This document shows, one piece after another, positions 1 through 8,856 of a DNA stretch of 48,336 nt. The DNA comes from Lachnospiraceae bacterium (GTDB lineage Bacteria > Bacillota_A > Clostridia > Lachnospirales > Lachnospiraceae). How positions within the stretch are numbered: the stretch's first letter is position 1; each line of letters opens with the position of its first letter. The stretch spans positions 1 through 48,336 of the forward strand of contig JAEEXJ010000010.1 of the NCBI GenBank assembly GCA_016291475.1, in the 5' to 3' direction. The translations under genes were made by a program, and so were the position numbers. The notes beneath the pieces were generated by a model. The model was not told the DNA's origin and did not search any database. It saw only the letters and a program-made list of their open reading frames with translations.

Positions 1-1
1 T

Positions 2-2194
2 CTGTACAATAAGCGCAGTCGCGCCGAGTTGCAGAAATCGACACCCAACTTCAACTGGGTTATCATCGCATCCGTCATTCCGGTTCTCAGAAAAAGCGGA
101 TGGACTGTGAGACTTATCGTGGCCGGAATACTTATCGCACTTTCCGTAGCCGGATTTTTCCTGTACAGAAATGATGTGGTAAGAGAGTTTATGTACGGCT
201 ACAGGCAATACATTTATGTGCCTCTGATATCCCTGGGGGCTGTTCTTATCGGTGAAGCACTTGCCTATATAAAACCGCTTAAGATACCTGTTACGATCCT
301 TCTTATCGCATATATGGTAATTGCAGGTGTTAAGACCTTGCCTGTTGATAAGATCATGATCCTGTGCGTTTCTTTGATGATCATCATAACCGTCATTGAG
401 GAGATGCAGAAAAGGTGGTCCAAAACGGGAGATACCGACGCACGGAAGCATCTGGTATATGTATTTCCCTTTGTGTGCGTAACGGTATTTTTAATCCTGA
501 TATGTCCCGCACCCGAAGATCCTTACGACTGGCAGTTTGTAAAAAGAATAGCGAAAGCCGCATATGAGCTTGTTCTTGATATCGAAAGAAAGATTACTCC
601 GGACGGCGTATACGATCCTACTGCCGTTTCCATAGGCTTTTCCGGAAGGGGAGAGATAAACGGAAATATCGCGCACCGCAGAGATGAAGTTCTGGTACTG
701 CACGATCTTTCATCAAGTATAAGAAACGTAAGACTGGCCGGAAAAACATTTGATACATTTGACGGAAGACAGTGGTTTTCAAACGATCCTTCGACCGAAG
801 ATGATGCCATTATGGATACCATGGCTTTTCTTGCAACTGTTTCGGAGTATACGGAAGTTCCCGCGGATCTGTGCAAAAGGACCATACTCACCATCGAGTA
901 TAAGGACCTTAATTCGCAGTATGTGTTCGCACCTTTGAAATCTCTGATAGGTCCTGAGGGAGCGGACGGAAATCCGGTTATGTTCGAGAGCGGAGATATG
1001 CTCTGGGAAGAGGGGAATATTCCGGGTTCCTATTATCTTAACTACTACAGATTAAACAGCGGAAATCCAATATTTACGGATTTCCTTAAGAATGCGGATG
1101 TTCCTTCACGTACTTCTTATGAAGAGCAGCTTGCGGACAAGTCCCTTACGGGTGAACCGGGAATAAGCTATGAGGATTATCTGGAATATATCGAAAGAGT
1201 AAGGCAGTATTACGCTCAGCCGGTAGAACTTTCCGAAGACCTTCGCTCACTTATGGATGAAGTATACGAGGGCTGTGAAGATGATATCGATAAAGCGGAA
1301 AAGTTATGTTCTCTTTTGAAAAGTTATGAATACACGGATTCACCGGGACCTTTACCCGATACGGTGACGGATGCTGCGTCCATGTTGGACTATTTCATGC
1401 TGGAATCAAAGCGCGGTTATTGCACTCATTATGCCACCACTTTCGTGCTCCTTGCTCGTGCCGAGGGCATTCCCGCAAGACTTGTGCAAGGCTACTATGT
1501 TTCGACAAACGGCACCAGAGATGTCACCCTGTATACCTCAATGGCTCATGCATGGCCCGAAATCTACATTGACGGAGCCGGCTGGATAACCTACGAGCCC
1601 ACTCCGGGATACGGTACGGGATCTTACTGGAGAACCGAGGCGGAAAACAGTGAGATGGTGTCCAATATTGGGGCGGGTTACGAAGGATATAACGGTCAGG
1701 AAGAGCCTGAGCCTGAGGAGGCGGTTATCGAAGCGGAGCCTGAGGAGTCTGAAAAAGCACATATTCCATGGTTTGTGATCGTGGTACCTCCCGTTTCAGG
1801 CATTTTATTTGTCGTCCTGTTTATTCTGACCGGAAATCTGATCGTTACTTATGTTTTCAGGAGAAAAGATACCGAAGAGCGATATAAGATCCTATGCAGG
1901 CAGATCCTGGGCCTTCTGACGGTCCTGGGACAGGGTACGAAGCCGGGTGAAACACTGTCCGAATACGGAGAGCGTATAGGGGCAGACGGGGGCGAGGAAA
2001 TCGGTGACTTTATCGGTAATCTGACCCTGTATCTGTACGCCGGAAAAGAGGGCGCCAAAGAGTACGAAAAACAGGCATATTCCTACAGAAATACGCTCTT
2101 AAAGCGTGTCCGTAAAGAAAGACCCGTAAAATACCTGACATATTACCTCGGATTTCAGAAGGTCAAATACGGAAAGACTGTTGATAATGCATGA
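2..2194 (+). CDS. Transglutaminase-like membrane protein, TgpA/DUF3488 type (5' end outside the window)
   Basis: The reading frame is open from the first complete codon, so the gene very probably starts upstream; a TTG at position 29 is only the first possible start inside the window. Numbered from that TTG, about five hydrophobic segments lie in residues 26-160. A large extracytoplasmic region follows, with a transglutaminase-like core: Cys465 in GYCTHYA, His507 in AHAWPE and the WITYEPTPG strand, which give the papain-like catalytic set. One more membrane segment sits near residues 582-612, followed by a cytoplasmic tail. This order matches the TgpA-like family, whose genes usually follow a MoxR ATPase and a DUF58 gene. 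Those would lie upstream of the window. The role is probably an envelope-associated peptidase or transglutaminase; the substrate is unknown. Confidence 0.85.
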   Translation: MYNKRSRAELQKSTPNFNWVIIASVIPVLRKSGWTVRLIVAGILIALSVAGFFLYRNDVVREFMYGYRQYIYVPLISLGAVLIGEALAYIKPLKIPVTILLIAYMVIAGVKTLPVDKIMILCVSLMIIITVIEEMQKRWSKTGDTDARKHLVYVFPFVCVTVFLILICPAPEDPYDWQFVKRIAKAAYELVLDIERKITPDGVYDPTAVSIGFSGRGEINGNIAHRRDEVLVLHDLSSSIRNVRLAGKTFDTFDGRQWFSNDPSTEDDAIMDTMAFLATVSEYTEVPADLCKRTILTIEYKDLNSQYVFAPLKSLIGPEGADGNPVMFESGDMLWEEGNIPGSYYLNYYRLNSGNPIFTDFLKNADVPSRTSYEEQLADKSLTGEPGISYEDYLEYIERVRQYYAQPVELSEDLRSLMDEVYEGCEDDIDKAEKLCSLLKSYEYTDSPGPLPDTVTDAASMLDYFMLESKRGYCTHYATTFVLLARAEGIPARLVQGYYVSTNGTRDVTLYTSMAHAWPEIYIDGAGWITYEPTPGYGTGSYWRTEAENSEMVSNIGAGYEGYNGQEEPEPEEAVIEAEPEESEKAHIPWFVIVVPPVSGILFVVLFILTGNLIVTYVFRRKDTEERYKILCRQILGLLTVLGQGTKPGETLSEYGERIGADGGEEIGDFIGNLTLYLYAGKEGAKEYEKQAYSYRNTLLKRVRKERPVKYLTYYLGFQKVKYGKTVDNA

Positions 2195-2264
2195 ATAGAT
2201 GATAAAATAGAGTAGTAATGGTGTTTTCACCAATAAAAATCGAATTCAAGGAAGGTAGATCCCT

Positions 2265-3188
2265 ATGAGCAGAAGACTTATCACTAGAAGCGATTTCGAC
2301 GGTTTGGTTTGTGCAATGCTTTTGAAGGAAATGGATATGATCGATGAGATCAAATTCGTTCACCCCAAGGATGTCCAGGACGGAAAGGTTGATATTACCG
2401 GTGATGATATTACCACTAACCTTCCTTTTGATCCCAGAGTCAAACTTGCTTTTGACCATCATGAGAGCGAGCTTCTCAGAGTAAAATCGGAAGAGCTCAA
2501 GCAGAAATTTATCATCGAAGGCGAAGCAAAGTCTGCTGCAAGGGTTGTTTATAACTACTATGGCGGACCCAAGACATTCTCAAGAGTCTCGGAAGAGATC
2601 ATGACCGCAGTCGACAAGGGAGACAGCGCGGATTTCACTGCCGACGAGATCCTTAATCCCAAGGGATGGGTTCTTCTTAATTTCCTTATGGACGCACGTA
2701 CCGGTCTCGGAAGATTCCACGATTTCAGAGTATCCAACTACGATCTTATGATGGAACTCATCACTTATTGTGTAGATCATCCCATTGATAAGATCCTCGA
2801 ACTTCCCGATGTAAAAGAAAGAGTAGACCTTTACTTCGAGCAGCAGGAGCTTTTCAAGGCTCAGCTTGACAGAATTGCCAAGATCGACGGAAAGGTGGTC
2901 ATCATCGATCTTCGTAACGAAGAGACCATTTACGCCGGCAACCGTTTCATGATCTACGCTATGCATCCCGAAGTTGAAGTATCCGTGCATGTAGCATGGG
3001 GCTTCAAGAAACAGAACACCGCAGTCATGATCGGAAGGAGCATCATTAACAAGGCTTCCACCGTTAACATCGGAAATCTCTGCCTTGAGTACGGCGGAGG
3101 CGGACATGCAGCAGCAGGTACCTGCCAGCTTGCCAATGACGAAGTTGATGCAAAGCTTCCCGATATCATTAAAGCTCTTCAGGGCTAA
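2265..3188 (+). CDS. DHH-family phosphoesterase, exopolyphosphatase-like
   Basis: This is a 307-residue cytosolic protein. The N-terminal metal-binding motifs of the DHH superfamily are visible: RSDFDGL at residues 8-14 and the FDHHES signature near residue 66. The C-terminal DHHA1-type glycine-rich motif GGGGHAAAGTC lies near residue 278. Such proteins use two metal ions to hydrolyse phosphodiesters or phosphoanhydrides (nanoRNase, pApase, c-di-AMP or polyphosphate hydrolysis). The exact substrate cannot be read from sequence. AAGGTAG just upstream serves as ribosome binding site. The gene stands alone and is followed by a long palindrome that separates it from the GH43 gene. Confidence 0.85.
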   Translation: MSRRLITRSDFDGLVCAMLLKEMDMIDEIKFVHPKDVQDGKVDITGDDITTNLPFDPRVKLAFDHHESELLRVKSEELKQKFIIEGEAKSAARVVYNYYGGPKTFSRVSEEIMTAVDKGDSADFTADEILNPKGWVLLNFLMDARTGLGRFHDFRVSNYDLMMELITYCVDHPIDKILELPDVKERVDLYFEQQELFKAQLDRIAKIDGKVVIIDLRNEETIYAGNRFMIYAMHPEVEVSVHVAWGFKKQNTAVMIGRSIINKASTVNIGNLCLEYGGGGHAAAGTCQLANDEVDAKLPDIIKALQG

Positions 3189-3196
3189 GTATAGTT

Positions 3197-3259
3197 ATGA
3201 CAATGGGGACGCTTCATTTATGTCACCTGGTGACATAAATGAAGCGTCCCCGTTGTCAT
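3197..3259. repeat. 63-bp REP-like palindrome
   Basis: The two 31-base arms are complementary apart from one T/G position, and the single central base is at 3228. Each arm contains GGGGACGCTTCATTTATGTC. A related single-unit element occurs at 18245-18287. The motif style (GTGACA, GGGGACG, T-rich core) resembles REP elements mobilised by RAYT/Y1 transposases, but no such transposase is in the window. There is no T-run, so it is not a classical terminator, although the hairpin may still shape the mRNA just ahead of the GH43 ribosome binding site at 3261-3266. Confidence 0.8.
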
Positions 3260-3272
3260 TTAAGGAGTAATT

Positions 3273-4838
3273 ATGCTGATCACAAATTTGGATTATCCCG
3301 ATCCTGATGTGATATTTGCGGACGGTGCATTCTACATGATAAGCACCACAATGCATTTTTTCCCGGGAGGGGAGATCTTAAGATCTTATGACTTGGTTAA
3401 CTGGGAGCACTGCAGTTATGTGTTTGACCGGTTGGACAGCACCGACGCGCAGCGCCTTAAGGACGGCGGATATATCTACGGAAAAGGTATGTGGGCCGCC
3501 AGTCTGAGGCATCACGAAGGAATGTTCTATGTTGTGTTTGTGTGCAACGATACCCATAAGACGTACCTGTACAGATCCAAAGATATAAGAGGACCCTGGG
3601 CAAAATCTGAGATCGAAGGCTTTTATCACGACTGCTCACTGCTTTTCGACGAAGGCAGGGTATTTCTCGTATACGGAAACACAGATATTTATCTGACGGA
3701 GTTGGATAAAGATCTTACGGGACCTCTGAAGGGCGGACTTCACAGGCTTCTGGTAAGCGATAAGGGCAATCCCAACCTGGGATATGAAGGCTCCCACATC
3801 TATAAGATATTCGGCAGATATTACCTGTTTATGATCCACTCAAAACGTGAAGCATGGAGGCGGGTTGAAGCATGTTTTTCCGCCGATTCGCTTGAGGGTG
3901 AATTTACGGGAGGTGATGTTTTTGACGACGACCTCGGCTTTAGAAATTCGGGTATCGCACAGGGCGGTATCGTAGAAGGGCCGGAAGGTGTGTGGCATTC
4001 CATCATGTTCCGCGACAATGGCGCATCCGGAAGAATACCCGTACTCGTCCCCGTATCCTGGGAAAATAATACGGAAGGCAAGCCTTATCCCGTATTCGGG
4101 GATAGCGGAAAAGCTTCCCGCAGCTTTAATACCACGGATCTTAAACCCGGATATAAGTATGCACCGCTTACCGGAAGCGATGACTTTGATTACGATATTT
4201 CGGAAAAGAGTAAAGAGGATAAAGAGCATTACGGAAGCTTTGGGTTTAAGAGCTTCTGGCAGTTTAATCATGAACCCGATCTTGATCTTGTCGGTATAGA
4301 TAAAGAAAACAAAAGCCTTTGGATCAGGACAGATAAGACGGTTGGGAACATATTCCATGCTTCGAACACACTTACCCAGAGGATGACATTTCCTTCATGT
4401 ACTGCCGAAGTTACCATCGACGGTTCACTTATGAATGACGGTGACCATGCCGGTCTTTCAGCGTTTCAAGGCGATTATATGATGGTGGGGATATGCAAGG
4501 AAAACGGCAGACTCTATGCCGAGGTATCCGCATATACCAACGATTCGGGCGATATATGGAAGCTTGGTGAGGGACCTGAGAAAAGTATCCATAAGCTTGA
4601 ACTTAAAGGTAATATTCTGAGGGTAAGACTTACTGCGGTATTTAATGATGAGACCGGAGACAGGGATATTGCCGTAGCCGGAATATATGAAGGAGATGTT
4701 CTGAAAATGTTCCCCGAAGAGCATCCGTTGCGTTTCAGATTGGATCATTTTACCGGTTGCAGAGTCGGATTATATAATTTTTCTAAAATTTTACCGGGAG
4801 GTATGGCTTTTTTCTCAAAATATGTTAGAATTCCGTAA
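3273..4838 (+). CDS. Glycoside hydrolase family 43 (beta-xylosidase / alpha-L-arabinofuranosidase type)
   Basis: This is a 521-residue protein without a signal peptide, so it should act on imported oligosaccharides in the cytoplasm. The five-bladed propeller signatures of GH43 are present: the YPDPDV start with the likely general base Asp10, Asp120 in YHDCSLLF as the pKa-modulating aspartate, and Glu172 in YEGSHIYK as the general acid. Residues from about 315 to the end look like the beta-sandwich domain typical of GH43 xylosidases, with SFWQFNHEPD at its start. Subfamily 12-like is my guess; xylosidase versus arabinofuranosidase cannot be decided. The start is ATG with AAGGAG eight bases upstream. 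The mRNA ends at a strong terminator. A GH67 gene 19 kb downstream would complement it in glucuronoarabinoxylan breakdown. Confidence 0.9.
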   Translation: MLITNLDYPDPDVIFADGAFYMISTTMHFFPGGEILRSYDLVNWEHCSYVFDRLDSTDAQRLKDGGYIYGKGMWAASLRHHEGMFYVVFVCNDTHKTYLYRSKDIRGPWAKSEIEGFYHDCSLLFDEGRVFLVYGNTDIYLTELDKDLTGPLKGGLHRLLVSDKGNPNLGYEGSHIYKIFGRYYLFMIHSKREAWRRVEACFSADSLEGEFTGGDVFDDDLGFRNSGIAQGGIVEGPEGVWHSIMFRDNGASGRIPVLVPVSWENNTEGKPYPVFGDSGKASRSFNTTDLKPGYKYAPLTGSDDFDYDISEKSKEDKEHYGSFGFKSFWQFNHEPDLDLVGIDKENKSLWIRTDKTVGNIFHASNTLTQRMTFPSCTAEVTIDGSLMNDGDHAGLSAFQGDYMMVGICKENGRLYAEVSAYTNDSGDIWKLGEGPEKSIHKLELKGNILRVRLTAVFNDETGDRDIAVAGIYEGDVLKMFPEEHPLRFRLDHFTGCRVGLYNFSKILPGGMAFFSKYVRIP

Positions 4839-4877
4839 GTGCAAATGATTATCTTATTATTTGTTCGTTGGTTAAGG

Positions 4878-4913
4878 GTTGGATCCGATGAATAGTCGGA
4901 TCCAACTTTTTTT
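4878..4913 (+). terminator. Intrinsic terminator after the GH43 gene
   Basis: A perfect 11-bp stem (GTTGGATCCGA and its complement) with a 7-base loop is followed by seven T residues. It sits 40 bp after the GH43 stop codon. Confidence 0.93.
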
Positions 4914-5234
4914 GTGTAAAAAAATATAAGATATGCAATATAACGATTAGTATAAAAAGAAACGAAAAATGATATTATATTATGCAGGTTGCATAAAATT
5001 CTGATAGATTAACACTCTACCTCGGTATAGTGGAAAAGCGCATGAATCATGGGGTTTTGAGGATTTTGGAAAGTTTAGGAATGTTTAATAATCTTTAGCA
5101 ATTTTTGGGTTGAAAAAGCTTTATTCATCTGATAAAAATGTAGGAAAGCATTTATAACGTACTGTTTATTTGTTTAGGGGTGAATTAGGGAAATATAGTA
5201 CTAAAAAAATGCAGGAAAGGAAAAGAATAGTATT
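4914..5234. other. AT-rich intergenic leader ahead of the TetR gene
   Basis: About 320 bp follow the GH43 terminator. It is AT-rich, with several TATAAT-like strings but no -35/-10 pair I would defend. I see no convincing ORF, tRNA or riboswitch fold. AGGAAAGGAAAAG near 5213-5225 probably holds the ribosome binding site of the next gene. Confidence 0.4.
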
Positions 5235-5834
5235 ATGAGCACAGCTTCAGTGAGAGAAAAGATTATCAATGCGGCGCTCGATCTTTTTTCACAAAAAGGT
5301 TATGACGCCACCTCTGTAGATGAAATCGCTGAATCCATTGGCATGAAGGGACCCAATATTTATAAGTACTTCAAGGGCAAAGAGGAAGTCTTGAAAGAGC
5401 TCAGTGTCAAGATGGAAGAGGGCTACAGACAGAGAATGAAGATGAATCCCGAGGAGGGAGCAAACATTTCAAATCGTGATGAGCTGAAAGCCTACAGCAT
5501 GAATCAGATCAAGTTTACCATGGAGGATGATAAGATCAAGAAACTGAGGAAGATGGGCACCATCGAGCAGTTCAGAAATCCTCATTTCAGCAGACAGACA
5601 TCAGAGCATCAGTTTGACAATATGCAGAGACAGTTTACTGCTATTTTCAAGAACCTGATGGATAAGGGAATTCTGGAAAATGATGATGCAGAGATGATGG
5701 CTATGGAGTATTACGCTCCCGTATCGCTTCTTATCCAGCTCTGCGACAGAGAGCCCGACAGAAAAGATGAAGTTATGGGAAAGGTCGAGAAGTATATCGA
5801 TTTCTTCCTGGACAGATACTTCAAAACAGCATAA
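5235..5834 (+). CDS. TetR/AcrR-family transcriptional regulator
   Basis: The 199-residue protein begins with a TetR N-terminal DNA-binding domain. Residues 7-50 read as helix 1 (IINAALDLFSQKGYD), then the helix-turn-helix TSVDEIAESIGMKGPNIYKYF and the closing KGKEEVL segment. The remaining 145 residues would form the ligand-binding and dimerisation domain, which is not family-specific enough to predict a ligand. The gene is monocistronic: a long leader precedes it and a terminator follows at once. The GntR/ABC operon begins right after that terminator, so this regulator might act on that operon or on its own gene, but the sequence does not decide. Confidence 0.92.
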   Translation: MSTASVREKIINAALDLFSQKGYDATSVDEIAESIGMKGPNIYKYFKGKEEVLKELSVKMEEGYRQRMKMNPEEGANISNRDELKAYSMNQIKFTMEDDKIKKLRKMGTIEQFRNPHFSRQTSEHQFDNMQRQFTAIFKNLMDKGILENDDAEMMAMEYYAPVSLLIQLCDREPDRKDEVMGKVEKYIDFFLDRYFKTA

Positions 5835-5851
5835 TACACTGTAGATAATGA

Positions 5852-5880
5852 ATCGCCGGCCAAGCGCCGGCGATTTTTTT
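5852..5880 (+). terminator. Intrinsic terminator after the TetR gene
   Basis: A 9-bp GC-rich stem (ATCGCCGGC with GCCGGCGAT) has a 5-base loop and runs directly into a run of seven T residues. It isolates the TetR transcript from the next promoter, which begins four bases later. Confidence 0.95.
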
Positions 5881-5883
5881 GTG

Positions 5884-5912
5884 TTGACAGGTATATATAT
5901 AATGTATATATT
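5884..5912 (+). promoter_or_regulatory. Sigma-A-type promoter of the GntR/ABC operon
   Basis: A perfect TTGACA at 5884-5889 is followed after 17 bases by TATATT at 5907-5912. It lies immediately after the TetR terminator and about 80 bp before the regulator start codon. Confidence 0.85.
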
Positions 5913-5923
5913 GAATATATACA
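5903..5923. promoter_or_regulatory. Perfect 21-bp palindrome, probable GntR (YtrA-type) operator
   Basis: TGTATATATT, one central G, and its exact reverse complement span the -10 box and the expected transcription start. A repressor bound here would block RNA polymerase. The first gene of the operon encodes a YtrA-type GntR protein, so autoregulation of the whole transporter operon is the simplest reading. Confidence 0.75.
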
Positions 5924-5990
5924 ATGATTGATCATTAAGGCGGAAAGGGTTAGCGCAGACCCAAACGCCGAGCGCGCAAAGGAAATTTAT

Positions 5991-6377
5991 ATGGACATTA
6001 TCATCAGCAATACCTCCGGTGTGCCTATCTATGAGCAGATCGAGGAACAGATCAAGAGCCTGATCATGACAGGCGAGCTTGCGGCAGGGGACGCCCTTCC
6101 GTCAATGAGGATACTTGCAAAAGATCTTAAGATCAGTGTCATTACAACCAAGAGAGCATTCGAAGATCTTGAGCGTGACGGCTACATCGAATCCGTTGTG
6201 GGAAAGGGGAGCTTTGTAAAGGGCATTAATCCCGAACTCATGAAGGAGAATATGCGATATGCCATCGAGGAATACCTTGAAAAGGCTGCTGATAAGGCGG
6301 TCATGGGTAAGATATCCATTGATGAGCTCAAAGAGATGCTTGAGATCATTTATGAGGAAAAAGCAAACAAGGATTGA
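5991..6377 (+). CDS. GntR-family regulator, YtrA subfamily
   Basis: I take ATG 5991 as start because AAAGGA lies eight bases upstream; the frame is open back to 5928 but without a ribosome binding site. The product is 128 residues, the small size typical of YtrA-type GntR regulators. An N-terminal winged helix (PIYEQIEEQIKSLIMTGEL, then LPSMRILAKDLKISVITTKRAFEDLERDGYI and VVGKGSFV) is followed by only about 50 residues for dimerisation. Regulators of this subfamily typically repress a linked ABC transporter, which is exactly the gene order here. The inducer is often cell-wall-active antibiotics or peptides in known cases; here it is unknown. Confidence 0.93.
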   Translation: MDIIISNTSGVPIYEQIEEQIKSLIMTGELAAGDALPSMRILAKDLKISVITTKRAFEDLERDGYIESVVGKGSFVKGINPELMKENMRYAIEEYLEKAADKAVMGKISIDELKEMLEIIYEEKANKD

Positions 6378-6410
6378 AACAGAATATTTTGTTTCATGAG
6401 GTGAATACTA

Positions 6411-7277
6411 ATGGACGAAGTTAAGAACGTAATCGAGCTTAAGAACGTCACCAAGGATTACGGTGATTTCAAACTTGATAATATAAGTTTTGCTGTTCCC
6501 GAAGGAACAGTGTGCGGATTCATCGGGCAGAACGGTGCGGGCAAGACTACCACCATCAATCTGATCCTGGATGTGATAAGACGTGATTCCGGAGATATCA
6601 CTCTTTTCGGCGAACCGGTAAATAAGGATACATCATACTTACGCGAAGATATCGGTGTCGTATTCGATGAGATGGGATTTCATGAATTCATGACCGGACG
6701 CGATATCAATATCATGATGAAGAACATCTACAAAAACTGGGATGAAGATGCATTCTTTGATTATCTGAAGAATTTTTCGCTTCCTTCAAAGAAGAAGTGC
6801 GGTGCTTTTTCCAGAGGTATGAGGATGAAACTTCAGATCGCAGTGGCTCTTTCACATCATGCAAAGCTTCTTGTGATGGACGAACCCACCAGCGGACTGG
6901 ATCCTATCGTAAGAAACGAGATGATAAATATTTTCAGGGAATTTGTTGTAGAGGAGGACCACACGATCCTTCTGTCTTCGCATATCACAAGCGACCTTGA
7001 GAAGATTGCGGATGAGGTTGTATTCATTAACGCCGGAAAAATAGTCCTTGCCGGAAATAAGGATGAGATTCTTGAAAAGCACGGCATACTAAAGTGCAGA
7101 AAAGATGACGCATCGCGTGTGAGTGAATCTCTTATAGTGCACTCCGAAGTCAGCGATTATGGTGCAGAGATGTTGGTTAATGACAGACACACAGCGGAGA
7201 AGCTCTATCCCGGTATGGTGATTGAAAAAGCACTGCTTGAAGATATTATGATCCACTATGTCAACGCAAAAAGATGA
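6411..7277 (+). CDS. ABC transporter ATP-binding protein (YtrB-like)
   Basis: This 288-residue single ATPase domain carries Walker A GQNGAGKTTT near residues 39-48, the signature FSRGMRMKLQ near 127, and Walker B LLVMDEPTSGLD near 151. The signature departs from LSGGQ, as is usual in the ABC-2 export ATPases next to YtrA-type regulators. The C-terminal 70 residues are an accessory domain. It follows the GntR gene by 33 bp and would power the two permeases downstream at the inner face of the membrane. Confidence 0.94.
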   Translation: MDEVKNVIELKNVTKDYGDFKLDNISFAVPEGTVCGFIGQNGAGKTTTINLILDVIRRDSGDITLFGEPVNKDTSYLREDIGVVFDEMGFHEFMTGRDINIMMKNIYKNWDEDAFFDYLKNFSLPSKKKCGAFSRGMRMKLQIAVALSHHAKLLVMDEPTSGLDPIVRNEMINIFREFVVEEDHTILLSSHITSDLEKIADEVVFINAGKIVLAGNKDEILEKHGILKCRKDDASRVSESLIVHSEVSDYGAEMLVNDRHTAEKLYPGMVIEKALLEDIMIHYVNAKR

Positions 7278-7300
7278 AAGTGAAATCGTGAGGTAATACC

Positions 7301-8080
7301 ATGAAAGGTTTGATAATTAAGGACATTATGTGCCTTAAGAAACAGCTCACCACTTTTGTTTATGTCATATCGGGAGTGGTGGTCATATCGATTCTTTATG
7401 TTCTGAGCAGCCGTTTCGGTAATCTTGCGGAAGTCGGAAAAGTGTTGCTTGATGAAAATAATAATATGACTCAGGTTGATGTTAAAAATCTGGGTTCCAT
7501 GGTTCTTATCATGTCAATGCTGATCCCTATAGTCAGTGTGGGAGATATGGTGAATGTATTCATAGCTGACGGCAAGGCCGGTTTTTTCAAAGTATCCGCT
7601 TCTCTTCCCGTCTCTATGAAAAAGAGAATGTTGTCAAGATTTCTGACGATTTATGCATTGTTTGCAATAGGTGCTACAGTGGATATCGTTCTTGCCATGG
7701 TCCTGAGTTCACTTACCGATATTATGGGATTCGGAAGCTTTCTTGGGATCATTGTTTCATCGGCATCTTTATTAAGTATCTACAGTGCTTTTCTGATCCT
7801 CTACTGTGTAATACTCGGATACGGTAAGGAGCAATATGCGCAGTATTTCTCACTTCTTACAATTGCCTTATCTTTTGTGATCATAAAGTTTAAGAGCGTG
7901 AAATTCGTGATAATCCACGTACTTGGTGACGGCGTCGGTTTTGATTCTTCTGTATTCTGGAAGCCTCTGGATTATTTTCGACAGAAGGGATATGTTTTCC
8001 TTTTGATCGCGCTTTTTGTGAGTGTTTTTTCTTATTGCCTTTCTTTATACTTTGCGGAAAGAAAGAGAGGTGTCATCTGA
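7301..8080 (+). CDS. ABC-2 type transporter permease subunit 1
   Basis: The 259-residue protein starts with the amphipathic MKGLIIKDI segment common in ABC-2 permeases. About six hydrophobic helices follow: near residues 15-35, 62-85, 108-130, 140-165, 180-200 and 230-252. There is no substrate signature. Its stop codon overlaps the start of the next gene (TGATG), which shows translational coupling and suggests a heteromeric permease with the next protein. Confidence 0.85.
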   Translation: MKGLIIKDIMCLKKQLTTFVYVISGVVVISILYVLSSRFGNLAEVGKVLLDENNNMTQVDVKNLGSMVLIMSMLIPIVSVGDMVNVFIADGKAGFFKVSASLPVSMKKRMLSRFLTIYALFAIGATVDIVLAMVLSSLTDIMGFGSFLGIIVSSASLLSIYSAFLILYCVILGYGKEQYAQYFSLLTIALSFVIIKFKSVKFVIIHVLGDGVGFDSSVFWKPLDYFRQKGYVFLLIALFVSVFSYCLSLYFAERKRGVI

Positions 8081-8856
8081 TGGGAGGATTATTATATAAG
8101 GATTTTATTTCTATCAGAGGTAAAAGGCTGGTCACCGGTTTTTCGGTGCTGACTCTGCTTATGATCATAATAAAACTGATCGTGGCAAGTGTCGGAACCC
8201 CAATCGGACTTATTGTGGAAAATGATGAAGGAGAGATCTTTTCATTCCTCGAATATCTTATTTCAATGCCGGCTCAGATGATGCCGATCATGTTTCTCTG
8301 TTTTATTTCCAGCTGTGTCCCGTACGTGCTGAAAAATGACGAGAAGAGCAAGATACATTCGTTTTTGTCAGCGATGCCTGTTTCAAAGAGTACTTATATC
8401 GCGGAAAAATATGTATTTATAGGCATATGTATTTACATATGTTTTTCTCTCAGCATGGTATGGAATATCATTTCCATGGCATTTTTACCTGATGGTTTTG
8501 TACTTGATCTTTTGATGTTATATTCGTCAATATTAATTGAGTTTTTCTCCCTGGCATTTATCGGTGCAACCATAGAGTTTCCGGTTTTTGTTGCCTTCGG
8601 GAAAGAAAAAGGGCAGATGATCAAGACAGCCATACTTGAGGTGATTGCATGTTGCGTGACGGCATATCTGTTCTTTGGAGACCTGAGTGTTTTTGAAAAG
8701 GTGGATATAGGTAAGATCATGGAATGGGCCCAAACACATTCTTTTGCACTTACATTCATGTCGGTCATTACCCCGCTTATAACTCTTTCGATCTATTACA
8801 TATCGTTCCGTATTTCAGTGCGGATATATGAGAGAAAGGAGAGGGAGTATGAGTGA
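8080..8856 (+). CDS. ABC-2 type transporter permease subunit 2
   Basis: The start is ATG 8080, which overlaps the previous stop by one base; the frame is open upstream but lacks a better start. The 258-residue product begins MGGLLYKDFISIRGKR, the same N-terminal style as subunit 1. It has about six hydrophobic helices, including one near residues 230-250 close to the C-terminus. The pair plus the ATPase form a YtrBCD-like exporter, or a transporter sensing and expelling lipids, peptides or antibiotics. The substrate is not predictable. Confidence 0.85.
   Translation: MGGLLYKDFISIRGKRLVTGFSVLTLLMIIIKLIVASVGTPIGLIVENDEGEIFSFLEYLISMPAQMMPIMFLCFISSCVPYVLKNDEKSKIHSFLSAMPVSKSTYIAEKYVFIGICIYICFSLSMVWNIISMAFLPDGFVLDLLMLYSSILIEFFSLAFIGATIEFPVFVAFGKEKGQMIKTAILEVIACCVTAYLFFGDLSVFEKVDIGKIMEWAQTHSFALTFMSVITPLITLSIYYISFRISVRIYERKEREYE

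Noticed and set aside
2580..3107. 175-residue ORF on the - strand
   Set aside because: It lies wholly inside the DHH gene, has no ribosome binding site or family motif, and mirrors the codon bias of the + strand gene.
5010..5040. tRNA-like string CCTCGGTATAGTGG
   Set aside because: It looks like part of a D-arm, but no acceptor stem, anticodon arm or T-arm can be folded around it.
5210..5239. Nine-codon upstream ORF ending in the TetR start codon
   Set aside because: It has no ribosome binding site and is short enough to arise by chance in AT-rich DNA.
8828..8848. Upstream start of the first CPBP protease
   Set aside because: ATG 8828 lies inside the permease gene without a proper ribosome binding site, while 8849 has AAAGGAGAGGG.
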